Assembly: GCF_007830435.1 (NCBI RefSeq)
Contig: NZ_VLLC01000003.1
Span: forward strand, 116,475 to 180,474
DNA from: Desulfobotulus alkaliphilus
Lineage (GTDB): Bacteria; Desulfobacterota; Desulfobacteria; Desulfobacterales; ASO4-4
Direction: 5' to 3'
Length of the DNA: 64,000 nucleotides
Under the pieces are notes generated by a model. The model had not been told where the DNA came from. It saw only the letters and a program-made list of their open reading frames with translations, and did no database searches. A program made the position numbers and the translations under genes. Below are positions 46,465 to 54,764 of the stretch, piece after piece. Positions within the stretch are counted from its first letter, which is position 1. Each line of letters begins with the position of its first letter.

Positions 46465-47505
46465 ATGACCCTTTCCAGTTCCGAAAGACTGCGCCGTTTT
46501 TATGCCTGTTTTTCCGGAGAGGATCAGGTGCTTGTTCTCATCAATGCCGATCCCGATGCCATGGCCAGTGCCATGGCAGTGAAACGCCTGCTCTGGCGTA
46601 AAGTGGCAGGGGTCACCATCAGCCATGTCAATGATATCCAGAGACCGGACAACCAGTCCATGATCCGTCTCTTGGGCATTAAAATGATCCATTTCAGGGA
46701 TTTACCGAACTGGCGTTATAACCGCATTGTTCTCGTGGATTCCCAGCCCGATCACCATGACTGCTTTGGCATGTTCCGGCCCGATGTGCTCATCGACCAC
46801 CATCCGGAATCCTGTGTGGTGGGACGTTTCTGCGATGTCCGCCCTAAATACGGTGCCACCGCCAGCATGATGACGGAATACTTAAGGGCTGCCCGCATTG
46901 TTCCCTCGTCAAAACTGGCCACTGCCCTTTATTATGGCATTAAAACGGATACGGCCGATTTTGCCCGTAAAACCGTCATTGAGGATGTAAAGGCCTTTCA
47001 GTATCTTTTCCGTTACATCAATGTGCAGCTTGAAAGAAGAATAGAGAGCGCGGAAATTCCCCTTGAAACGCTGGATGTGCTTGAAAAGGCACTGAAATGC
47101 AGAATCATCAGGGGCAACAGGCTGTATGCCCATCTTGGCGATGTGGTGAGCCCTGATGTCTGTGTGCAGATGGCGGATTTTTTCATGCGTGTGGATGTGG
47201 TGAGCTGGACCATTATTTCCGGTATCTATGAAAAAAAACTTATTATTATTTTCCGCAACGACGGTATCCGTAAATCTGCGGGTATCGTGGCCGCCGCAAG
47301 TTTCGGTAAGCTGGGATCCGCCGGAGGACACAAAGGGGCGGCCAGAGCAGAAATTCCCCTTGAGGCCCTGGAAAAAATGGTGGATGTGAAAAAATCAAAG
47401 CAGATTTCCCGATGGATTCTTGATCATGTGGAAATGCGGACAGAAAAAAAATGCCGTCCTTCTGCCGTGGCAGAAAAGGATGCATCAGACGGGGGCGTCC
47501 AATGA
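46465..47505 (+). CDS. DHH-family phosphoesterase
   Basis: The 346-residue protein has the DHH motifs: NADPDAMASA (motif I), VDSQPDHHD, IDHHP (the DHH motif proper) and a DHHA1-type C-terminal domain with SAGGHKGAARAEIP. It is in the NrnA/RecJ-like group that degrades nanoRNA or cyclic dinucleotide products; the exact substrate is unknown. ATG 46465 has AAGGAG seven bases upstream. Its stop overlaps the next start (ATGA), coupling it to the metallo-beta-lactamase gene. Confidence 0.9.
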   Translation: MTLSSSERLRRFYACFSGEDQVLVLINADPDAMASAMAVKRLLWRKVAGVTISHVNDIQRPDNQSMIRLLGIKMIHFRDLPNWRYNRIVLVDSQPDHHDCFGMFRPDVLIDHHPESCVVGRFCDVRPKYGATASMMTEYLRAARIVPSSKLATALYYGIKTDTADFARKTVIEDVKAFQYLFRYINVQLERRIESAEIPLETLDVLEKALKCRIIRGNRLYAHLGDVVSPDVCVQMADFFMRVDVVSWTIISGIYEKKLIIIFRNDGIRKSAGIVAAASFGKLGSAGGHKGAARAEIPLEALEKMVDVKKSKQISRWILDHVEMRTEKKCRPSAVAEKDASDGGVQ

Positions 47506-48260
47506 AAATCACCATGCTGGGTACCGGAACCTGTGTGCCCCGTCTGGAAAGGGCCTGCACGGCCCTTCTTGTGGAAGCGGAAGGTGTGAATATTCTCATT
47601 GACTGCGGCCCCGGCACCATGCACAGGCTGCTTGGGGCAGGAAAAGACCCATCAGATATGGATCTTCTTTTTCTCAGCCATTTTCATCCCGACCATACGG
47701 GCGAGCTGGTCTCCCTGCTTTTTTCAGGGAAATATGCGGGCAGGTTCGGACGGAAAAAACCCCTGACCCTTGCAGCAGGAAAAGGGCTTTCGGATTTTTA
47801 TGAAGGCCTTTGCGGCATCTATGGAGAATGGGTGGACGCAAACGGCCTTCTCTCCATAAAGGAACTCTCACTGCCCGGAGACAGTCTCTGGGATTTCAAC
47901 GGGGTAAGGCTTTCCTTTGCTCCGGCATGTCACAGGCCGGAAAGCCTTGCCATTGGCGTGGAAAGCTGTGGCAGGAGGATGGTTTTTACCGGAGATACGG
48001 ATGTCTGCCCGGATCTGGTTTCCTTTGCAAAGGGAGCGGATCTTTTTATCTGTGAGGCAGCCATGCCGGATGGTATGAAGGTTCCCGGTCATCTGACGCC
48101 TTCGCTGGCCGCTGCCATGGCAGAAGAGGCCGGAGCCAGCCATCTGGTTCTTACCCATTTTTATCCGGAATGTGATGGGGTGGACATGGCCGCTGCCGCC
48201 GGAAAGATCTTTCATGGCCCCCTTACTCTGGCAGAAGATTTGATGGTGATGGATCTGTAA
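47502..48260 (+). CDS. Metallo-beta-lactamase-fold hydrolase (RNase Z-like)
   Basis: The 252-residue protein has the zinc motif SHFHPDHTGEL and later metal ligands in FTGDTDVCPD and LTHFYPE. Its opening MKITMLGTGTCVP is typical of the RNase Z/PhnP-like branch. The pairing with a DHH phosphoesterase suggests a joint role in nucleotide or RNA turnover (inference). The terminal TAA (48258-48260) lies in the G-TAA start of a family A fragment. Confidence 0.87.
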   Translation: MKITMLGTGTCVPRLERACTALLVEAEGVNILIDCGPGTMHRLLGAGKDPSDMDLLFLSHFHPDHTGELVSLLFSGKYAGRFGRKKPLTLAAGKGLSDFYEGLCGIYGEWVDANGLLSIKELSLPGDSLWDFNGVRLSFAPACHRPESLAIGVESCGRRMVFTGDTDVCPDLVSFAKGADLFICEAAMPDGMKVPGHLTPSLAAAMAEEAGASHLVLTHFYPECDGVDMAAAAGKIFHGPLTLAEDLMVMDL

Positions 48261-48412
48261 TTCCAACGCTGTAATTGCAGAAGCTTCGTACCCTTGCAAG
48301 GCTCCGTGGCTATTTGCAATGTCACTCACAAACAGCCCGATTGTCTTTTGCTGGAACCAGTGCTTTGAAATTAATGCATAATCGTGCATAAAAAAATGTA
48401 CTGAATAATTAC
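48256..48412 (+). mobile_element. Family A repeat, short and damaged (copy A5)
   Basis: It starts TGTAATTCC, continues with the family block GCTGTAATTGCAG, and ends ATGTACTGAATAATTAC. The middle is missing and the left terminus is eroded. A family B copy follows after 10 bases. Confidence 0.75.
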
Positions 48413-48422
48413 AAAATAATAT

Positions 48423-48638
48423 CTGATTACTACCCTGATTCAGCCACAGCTTGCAGGTCAGGCCATGGTGCGAGCGGATATTTTAATGCGGGCAGGCGCA
48501 AGGCCTGCCCCTACGAATGTTTTTACGGCCCCTGTTTTGTAGGGGCACCCTTTACGGGTGCCCGGCGACAAGCGTAAAGCATGGGTATTTAATTTCAAAG
48601 ACTTAAGGTTACTATGGCTGAAAGATAGTGGTAATCAG
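48423..48638 (-). mobile_element. Family B repeat (copy B5)
   Basis: The 216 bp run from CTGATTACTACCCTGATTC to TAGTGGTAATCAG, in inverse orientation to B4. Flanks AAAATAATAT (48413-48422) and AAAATAATAA (48639-48648) match at nine of ten positions, a 10-bp target duplication. Confidence 0.88.
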
Positions 48639-48668
48639 AAAATAATAAGCTTTTTCAAGCTTGAGTGC

Positions 48669-48746
48669 CGGATTGGATCACGGGCAAATAGCTTGGGGCC
48701 TGTGCATCTGTCTTGCAGGTATGGTACTTGGAAAACTGTGCTGAAC
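48669..48746 (+). repeat. Right-end fragment of family A (copy A6)
   Basis: It contains ATCACGGGCAAATAGC, CCTGTGCATCTGTCTTGCAG and the end GTGCTGAACAG. Only the right quarter of the element is present. Confidence 0.75.
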
Positions 48747-48911
48747 AGCAGCTCACGCCCTGCTAGGGCGTCTTGTCATAGAGTAACTTGTGCAGGATTC
48801 AAACTAATTTCGATCAGTGATGGATAATTGGCCATTTTTTAAGCTTTTGAATTAAAAGAACTAAATTCAAGTTACTCAGAAGTTACATTTTAATTTTCTG
48901 GAGAGCGTTTT

Positions 48912-49631
48912 TTGTCCTATCCTGTTTTTCTTAACATAAAAGATCTGTCCTGCCTTGTGGTGGGAGGAGGACGCGTGGGCCTGCGCAAGGCCCGTGGCCT
49001 TGCGGATGCAGGTGCCAGGGTCAGGGTGGTGGAGCCGAAGCCTTCGGAAACTCTTCTGGAGATGGAAAAAAAGGGGCTGGTGCAGATAAAAGAAGCGGAG
49101 TTTGCTCCCGAAGACCTTGGGGGAATGCGCCTTGTCTTTGCCGCAACCCAGAAGGCTGAAGTCAATGCACTGGTGGCTCAGGAGGCCGGAAAGCGTGGCA
49201 TCTGGTGCAATATCGCCGATGCCCCTTTGGCTTCGGATTTTTTTCTGCCCGCTCTGGTCAGGCGGGGAGATCTCATGCTGGCCATTTCAACGGGGGGGAA
49301 AAGCCCGGCACTGGCCCGGAAACTGAGAATGGATCTTGAAAAAATCTTTGATGCCGCCTACCTTCCCTTTCTGGAGCTGATGGGCAGGCTGCGGGAGATG
49401 CTGCTGGCCCAAGGCCATGATCCGGACGGACACAGGGATCTTTTCCGCAACCTTGTGGAAGGCCCCCTGCTGGAGTATATCCGGGAAGAAGATGTGGAAG
49501 CCGTGGCCCGGCTGCTGGAACCCATTGCCGGAGCAGATGCCATGGCCCTTGCCGTATCCGTGACGAAAGAACATCCTGCCGGAAAAATCCCTGAGATACC
49601 GGGAGACTTTTCTGAGAAAGGGGATTCATGA
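48912..49631 (+). CDS. Precorrin-2 dehydrogenase/sirohydrochlorin ferrochelatase (CysG-N/Met8 type)
   Basis: The 239-residue protein oxidises precorrin-2 with NAD+ and may insert iron to make siroheme, the cofactor of dissimilatory and assimilatory sulfite reductases. It has the Rossmann motif VVGGGRVGLRKA, FAATQ and the IADAPLASDFFLPALV segment. The ISTGGKSPALARKLR region completes the match. TTG 48912 is the start, with GGAGAG upstream. It heads an operon with ccsA (ATGA overlap) and hemA, joining siroheme formation, cytochrome assembly and tetrapyrrole entry. Confidence 0.93.
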   Translation: MSYPVFLNIKDLSCLVVGGGRVGLRKARGLADAGARVRVVEPKPSETLLEMEKKGLVQIKEAEFAPEDLGGMRLVFAATQKAEVNALVAQEAGKRGIWCNIADAPLASDFFLPALVRRGDLMLAISTGGKSPALARKLRMDLEKIFDAAYLPFLELMGRLREMLLAQGHDPDGHRDLFRNLVEGPLLEYIREEDVEAVARLLEPIAGADAMALAVSVTKEHPAGKIPEIPGDFSEKGDS

Positions 49632-50443
49632 GTATTCCTGTTCTTCTTTACACATTGAGTACCCTTGGGTATCTGATTTTCATGCTGTTGAGAAGGGAAG
49701 GCTGGCAGCGGTGGGGATTTGTGCTCTTATGTGCGGGTTTTATCTCCCATGCCGGGGTTCTTGGCTGGAAATGGTCCCAGAAAGGCTTTCTGCCCATCTA
49801 TGATCTTTCCGGCAATCTTTTCTTCTGCGCCTTTGTTTTTGCAGGGGTATTTATTGCCTTGCGGCATCGTTACCATGTGAAGATACTTGGTATTTTTGTT
49901 GCCAGCGTAACCATGGGCCTGAGCCTTGCCGCCTGGCTTCTGCCGTCGGCCTATGTGATGCCGGAAGAGGCCTATATCAGCCCATGGGTGATTATCCATG
50001 TGGCGGCCAGTTTTGCCGGTAATGCGGCCTTTACCCTGGCCTTTGCCGTGGGGGTGCTGTACCTGCTTCTGGAACGGCGGATCAAGGAAAAACGTAAAGA
50101 TATTTTTTTCAGGCGTCTGCCATCCCTTGAGCTGCTGGATAAAACGGGCCATGCCTGCATTGTTGCGGGCTTTTCCTTCATCACTCTGGGGCTTGCAACG
50201 GGGGTGCTGTATGCCCGCAGCGTATGGGGGCACTTCTGGAGCTGGGATCCCAAAGAAGTCTGGTCCCTTGTGGTCTGGCTGGTTTATGCGGCCCTGCTCC
50301 ATGGTCGCCTGTCTTCGGAATGGCGGGGCCGCAAAGCCGCAAAAATGGCCATATTCGGTTTTCTTCTGGTGCTTTTCACCTTTCTCGGAGTAAATTTTCT
50401 TTTTACGGGACACCATGAAGGTTTTACCCGCATCGGGTCTTAA
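49628..50443 (+). CDS. Cytochrome c biogenesis protein of the CcsA/HemX family
   Basis: The 271-residue inner-membrane protein has about eight helices and the heme-handling WWD-type motif WGHFWSWDPKEVWSL. Conserved His residues flank it (IIHVAASFAG, LLHGRL, GHHEG). CcsA-type proteins present heme for cytochrome c assembly; members beside hemA are often called HemX and may instead affect HemA level. The ATGA overlap couples it to the upstream siroheme gene. Its stop codon sits in the loop of a 9-bp hairpin. Confidence 0.88.
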   Translation: MSIPVLLYTLSTLGYLIFMLLRREGWQRWGFVLLCAGFISHAGVLGWKWSQKGFLPIYDLSGNLFFCAFVFAGVFIALRHRYHVKILGIFVASVTMGLSLAAWLLPSAYVMPEEAYISPWVIIHVAASFAGNAAFTLAFAVGVLYLLLERRIKEKRKDIFFRRLPSLELLDKTGHACIVAGFSFITLGLATGVLYARSVWGHFWSWDPKEVWSLVVWLVYAALLHGRLSSEWRGRKAAKMAIFGFLLVLFTFLGVNFLFTGHHEGFTRIGS

Positions 50444-50454
50444 GGCCCGATGCG
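50429..50454 (+). promoter_or_regulatory. Hairpin around the ccsA stop codon before hemA
   Basis: CGCATCGGG (50429-50437) pairs perfectly with CCCGATGCG (50446-50454). The 8-nt loop contains the TAA stop. No T tract follows. It may slow or partly stop readthrough into hemA. Confidence 0.45.
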
Positions 50455-50495
50455 GATGATGAATGATGCCCCTGCAGGCATCGGGATGGGATGGC

Positions 50496-51944
50496 ATGTC
50501 AAGACTTCCGGGTATTGTACTTTTAGGAATGAACCATAAAACCGCAGCCCTTGAGGTGCGGGAAAAGCTCTCACTGAACACAGAAGAAGTCACATATCTC
50601 CTGCTTGCCCTGAAACAGGCCGAAGGTATTTCAGAAGCCATGATCCTTTCCACCTGCAACCGGGTGGAATTTCTTCTTGTGGCAGAAAACATGCAGGATG
50701 CCCGCAACCGGGTTTTTTCCGAACTGGCCCTGCGCAAAAATCTGAAGCCGGAGCTGTTTTCTCCCTGCTTCTATACCCATGAGGGACTGGACGCGGTGAG
50801 GCATCTTTTCCGGGTGGCAGCCAGTCTGGATTCCATGGTGCTGGGAGAACCCCAGATTCTGGGGCAGGTGAAACAGGCCTATCAGGGTTCCACCGGAGCC
50901 GGAGCCTCCGGCCCCATCCTGAACCGTATGCTGCACAGGGCTTTTCAGGTGGCCAAGCGCATCCGTACGGAAACGGGTATTGGTGACCATGCCGTATCCA
51001 TCAGTTATGCAGCCATTGAGCTGGCAAGGAAAATTTTTGGTTCTCTGGAAGGCCGGAAAGCCATGCTGCTGGGGGCCGGGGAAATGGCGGAGCTGGCCGT
51101 AGAGCATCTGCTCCGGCATAAAATCAGCGGGATTCTTGTGGCCAACCGGACCTTTGAGCGGGGTCTGGCCCTGGCCCGGCGTTTTGGCGGAGAAGCCATC
51201 CGCTTTGAAGATGTCTTTGAAAACCTCGGGGACGTGGATATTATCATCAGTTCCACAGGGGCACCGGATTATGTGATCCGAAGAGCCGATGTCCGTCCCC
51301 TGATGCGCAAAAGGCAGAACCGCTCCCTCTTTTTTATTGATATCGCCGTACCCAGAGATGTGGATCCGGCCATCAATACCCTGGACAATGCCTATGTGTA
51401 TGACATTGACGATCTGCAGGGAGTTGTGGATGACAACCTCAATGAGCGGAAACAGGAAGCAGGCCGGGCCGAAGGCATCATAGAAGAAGCAGTGCTGCGC
51501 TTTGCGGACTGGGTGGAAGGGCTGGCACTGGTACCCACCATCAAAGAGCTGAGAACCAAGGTGGGGACCATCCTTGAAGATGAACTGAAGCGCACCCTTG
51601 GAGAAGACTGGCTGAGGCAGGGGGAAAATCCGGAAGCCCTTGATCGCATGGTAGAGGCCATGGTGACCAAGGTGCTGCATGATCCCATCGCCCTTTTGAA
51701 AAGTGGCGGGATGCACGGTCACAGGGATCGCTATCTTGGCTGGATACGTCTCCTTTTCAACATGGACCCCGTTGAAAACCATATTGATTCTGAACAGATG
51801 CCCCGGATGACGCCCTGCATGAGAAAAAGGGAAAGGGGTGACATGGACTGTTCAGGACAGGCCGTATGTCCGGGCCAGTCCGGTGAAACCGGCACCCTCT
51901 GGCGTCTTTGCTGCGGCCGCGAAAAAAAAGACAGATGTGAGTAA
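50496..51944 (+). CDS. hemA: Glutamyl-tRNA reductase with a Cys-rich C-terminal tail
   Basis: HemA reduces glutamyl-tRNA to glutamate-1-semialdehyde, the first step of C5 tetrapyrrole synthesis. The 482 residues show the catalytic Cys in LSTCNRVEF, the SLDSMVLGEPQILGQVK block, the NADPH-binding LGAGEMAELA and the C-terminal dimerisation helix. About 50 residues beyond the usual end (WIRLLFNMD) form a tail with several Cys (TPCMRK, MDCSGQAVCPGQ, LCCGREKKDRC), including a Cys-Pro pair. ATG 50496 is preferred over 50463. The gene is third in the siroheme/CcsA operon. Confidence 0.95.
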   Translation: MSRLPGIVLLGMNHKTAALEVREKLSLNTEEVTYLLLALKQAEGISEAMILSTCNRVEFLLVAENMQDARNRVFSELALRKNLKPELFSPCFYTHEGLDAVRHLFRVAASLDSMVLGEPQILGQVKQAYQGSTGAGASGPILNRMLHRAFQVAKRIRTETGIGDHAVSISYAAIELARKIFGSLEGRKAMLLGAGEMAELAVEHLLRHKISGILVANRTFERGLALARRFGGEAIRFEDVFENLGDVDIIISSTGAPDYVIRRADVRPLMRKRQNRSLFFIDIAVPRDVDPAINTLDNAYVYDIDDLQGVVDDNLNERKQEAGRAEGIIEEAVLRFADWVEGLALVPTIKELRTKVGTILEDELKRTLGEDWLRQGENPEALDRMVEAMVTKVLHDPIALLKSGGMHGHRDRYLGWIRLLFNMDPVENHIDSEQMPRMTPCMRKRERGDMDCSGQAVCPGQSGETGTLWRLCCGREKKDRCE

Positions 51945-52106
51945 AAAAAAGAAGAAAGACCTTTACATAAAAAAACCCCTTGTGGTATGCAGTCATACTT
52001 TTTTGCGGGTAAATGTTTTTGTGGTGGATTACCCGTTGTATGACCTGCGTTTCGCCAGCGGGATGCGGTTCGGTTCACAAGCGATATGATATGTAAGGGG
52101 GTGCCC

Positions 52107-52469
52107 ATGGATAAAGAACAGATAGAGTTTTTTAGAACATATCTTGTCACACAACTGGATGAGCTGATTCATCAGGCAGGTGATACCGTCAGCGGTATGA
52201 CAGCCTCAACGGAAAGCTTTCCTGATCCCACGGACAGGGCTTCCCATGAATCCAACCGTAATTTTGAACTGCGTATCCGGGACCGGGAACACAAACTCAT
52301 CAAAAAAATAAAGCAGGCCCTGGACCGCATTGATAACGGAACCTTTGGTTTCTGTGAAAGCTGCGGGGAAGACATTGCCTTTGAACGCCTCAAGGCAAGG
52401 CCCGTAACCACCCAGTGCATTGACTGTAAAACAAGCTCGGAAAAAATGGAAAAGGCCCTTGGTCTGTAA
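52107..52469 (+). CDS. dksA: RNA polymerase-binding transcription factor DksA
   Basis: DksA binds the RNA polymerase secondary channel and works with ppGpp. The 120 residues have the coiled coil with the acidic tip DPTDRAS and a four-Cys zinc finger (FCESCGED and CIDCK). AAGGGGG precedes ATG 52107 by five bases. The PHP gene starts 4 bp after its stop, so they form an operon. Confidence 0.95.
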   Translation: MDKEQIEFFRTYLVTQLDELIHQAGDTVSGMTASTESFPDPTDRASHESNRNFELRIRDREHKLIKKIKQALDRIDNGTFGFCESCGEDIAFERLKARPVTTQCIDCKTSSEKMEKALGL

Positions 52470-52473
52470 GGCC

Positions 52474-53343
52474 ATGAATATGGCTGTGGATCTGCATACC
52501 CACAGCACAGCTTCCGATGGCACGAGGTCTCCCATGGAACTTGTGCGGGAGGCAGAGGCACTGGGGCTGGGAGCCCTTGCCATCACAGATCACGACACAA
52601 TGGCCGGCGTCCTGGAAGTTCTGGATGCCGGTTTTTCTTTTGATACTCATTTCCTTACGGGGCTGGAGATTTCTGCCCGGCCACCCGATGATTTCAACCG
52701 GGGGGATGAGCTGCACATCCTTGGCTATGGCATGGACCCGAAAGATCCCGGACTCCGTGTTCTTCTGGACAGGCTGCAGGAGGCAAGAAGGGAAAGAAAC
52801 CCTTCCATGATCAAGAGGCTTCAGGCCATGGGGCTGGATATCTGCCTTGATGAGGTGGAAGAAAAAGCCCCTGGCGGACTTGTGGGCCGCCCCCATATGG
52901 CGAGGGTGCTGGTGGAAAAGGGAGTGGTTTCCGATATGGATGCCGCCTTTACCCGTTACCTTGGCAAGGGCTGTCCTGCCTATATTGAAAAATACAGGGA
53001 ACCCTGGAAGGATGCCATTGCAGCCATCCGAAGGGCCGGAGGCATTGCCGTGCTGGCCCATCCCGGCCTGATCCGGGGGATCGGGCCAAGGGGTCTGCGT
53101 CTGCTGCTGGGAATGATGAAGGAGGCGGGACTCGGCGGGGTGGAAACCTATTATCCCAGGCATGATGCCCAGATGATTTCCACCCTGAAAGGTCTGGCAT
53201 GGGAGATGGATCTTCTGCTTACGGGGGGATCGGATTACCATGGAGATTTTAAAGAGGCTATCTCCATGGGTACGGGGGCCGGGGATCTTTTTGTACCCTT
53301 CAGCCTTTACACGGAACTGTTGAACAGACTTGAAAAAGGGTGA
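52474..53343 (+). CDS. PHP-domain phosphoesterase (YciV/RNase AM-like)
   Basis: The 289-residue metal-dependent phosphoesterase has the PHP motifs DLHTHSTASDG, ITDHDT, TGLEISA, LAHPG and GSDYHGD. Family members hydrolyse 3',5'-nucleoside bisphosphates or trim 5' ends of RNA. AAGG at the dksA stop serves ATG 52474; ATG 52480 is also possible. Position between dksA and rnc is compatible with an RNA-turnover role (inference). Confidence 0.88.
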   Translation: MNMAVDLHTHSTASDGTRSPMELVREAEALGLGALAITDHDTMAGVLEVLDAGFSFDTHFLTGLEISARPPDDFNRGDELHILGYGMDPKDPGLRVLLDRLQEARRERNPSMIKRLQAMGLDICLDEVEEKAPGGLVGRPHMARVLVEKGVVSDMDAAFTRYLGKGCPAYIEKYREPWKDAIAAIRRAGGIAVLAHPGLIRGIGPRGLRLLLGMMKEAGLGGVETYYPRHDAQMISTLKGLAWEMDLLLTGGSDYHGDFKEAISMGTGAGDLFVPFSLYTELLNRLEKG

Positions 53344-53453
53344 TGCACAGGATGCGTTTTTGGCAGGATGGATTTAGCAAATCGGACAGGCAGTGTCGGA
53401 TATGCTAAGTCAGGCCTTCCGGAATCCCGTCTGCTGCCCTCATTTGATCCGGG

Positions 53454-54200
53454 ATGACACCCGCTTTTCTTACACCTGATACCACAATGGATAACTTAAC
53501 AATGCCTGATTTTCCTTCCATGGCCGACCTTGAGAAGGCCATGAATTACTGTTTTAAAAATCTTCAGATACTGGAAAATGCCCTCTGCCATTCTTCCTAT
53601 GTCAATGAACAGGCTTTAATCTTAAAGAATAACGAGCGTCTGGAATTTCTTGGTGATGCTGTCCTCAGTCTGGTCATCGGCCATCTTCTGATGGAACATT
53701 TCAGGGAAATGCGGGAAGGGGATCTTTCCCGCATACGCGCAAGCCTTGTGAATGAACGGCAACTGGCTTCCGTGGCAAGGAAACTGCACCTTGGCAGTCA
53801 TCTGCGCCTTGGCCGGGGCGAGGAGCAGACCAATGGCAGAAACAAAGACTCCATTCTGGCGGATGCCTTTGAGGCCCTTGTGGCCGCAGTGTATAGGGAT
53901 GGGGGGTTTAATGCGGCCTTTGGCTTTATTTCCCGTTGCTTTCTTCCCATTATACGGCATATGGATGTGGCAGAAAGCATCAACGATGCCAAAAGCCGTT
54001 TGCAGGAAGAAATACAGATGCGGTATAAAGTTACACCCTCCTACAGAATTGTGGGAGAGGAAGGGCCGGACCACGATAAGATTTTCCATGTGGAAGTTTC
54101 TGCTGAAAAAATCTGTGCAAGGGGTTCGGGAAAAAGTAAAAAGATTGCGGAACAGGATGCTGCCAGAAAGGCCCTTGGAATGCTGAAGAGACAGTCTTGA
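53454..54200 (+). CDS. rnc: Ribonuclease III
   Basis: RNase III cleaves double-stranded RNA in rRNA processing. The 248 residues have the signature NERLEFLGDAVLSL, the second catalytic acidic site in DAFEALVAAVY, and a C-terminal dsRNA-binding domain (about 175-248; AEKICARGSGKSKKIAEQDAA). The start is uncertain: 53454, 53487 or 53502 all lack a good ribosome site, and conserved sequence begins only after the third. era, its frequent neighbour, is 45 kb away. Confidence 0.95.
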   Translation: MTPAFLTPDTTMDNLTMPDFPSMADLEKAMNYCFKNLQILENALCHSSYVNEQALILKNNERLEFLGDAVLSLVIGHLLMEHFREMREGDLSRIRASLVNERQLASVARKLHLGSHLRLGRGEEQTNGRNKDSILADAFEALVAAVYRDGGFNAAFGFISRCFLPIIRHMDVAESINDAKSRLQEEIQMRYKVTPSYRIVGEEGPDHDKIFHVEVSAEKICARGSGKSKKIAEQDAARKALGMLKRQS

Positions 54201-54242
54201 TCAGAAAGATTTTTGTCCGGTCCCCCAACAAAGGAGCAAGAC

Positions 54243-54764
54243 ATGATCGAAAGCCGGTATCTTAAAGATAATATTGAAAACATTCAAAAACTCATGCAGA
54301 TTCCCGCCCTGCGCCACTTTGAGGTTCGCAGCCTTTCCAGACTTCTGAGACTGAGCAAGATCCGGGAGTACGATGACGGTGAGTTTATTATCCGTGACGG
54401 CGATGAGGATACCTGGCTGTATTTTCTCCTTGGGGGAAGCGTACGCATAGAAAAAAACGGCCATGAAATTTCCACCATCCACAAAATGGGAGAAATTTTC
54501 GGAGAAATGCGCCTCATCGATAAAAGGGCCCGCAGTGCCGACGTGGTGGCTGCGGGTACTGCGGTCTGCCTTGCCGTGGATACCAGTGCCAAAAATCATA
54601 TGGCTGGAGAAGAGGGCAGTGATGCCCAGATGGATTTTCTCCTTTTATTGTATAAGATTTTTGCAGAATATCTTTCTGCCCGCCTTCGTCTGGCCAACGA
54701 GGAGCTGGTAAAGGCCAAAGAAGAAACAGAAACACTGAAAAAAGGTCCGGATGTAAAAAAATGA
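54243..54764 (+). CDS. Cyclic nucleotide-binding-domain protein
   Basis: The 173-residue protein consists of one cNMP-binding fold (about 20-130; DDGEFIIRDGDEDTWLYFLL, GEIFGEMRLIDKRARSADVVA) and a C-terminal helix rich in Lys/Glu. There is no helix-turn-helix, so it is unlikely to be a CRP-type regulator. The phosphate-binding Arg of the PBC motif has a counterpart in KRARSAD. AAAGGAG precedes ATG 54243. It overlaps the radical SAM gene (ATGA) and may be its sensor partner. Confidence 0.85.
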   Translation: MIESRYLKDNIENIQKLMQIPALRHFEVRSLSRLLRLSKIREYDDGEFIIRDGDEDTWLYFLLGGSVRIEKNGHEISTIHKMGEIFGEMRLIDKRARSADVVAAGTAVCLAVDTSAKNHMAGEEGSDAQMDFLLLLYKIFAEYLSARLRLANEELVKAKEETETLKKGPDVKK

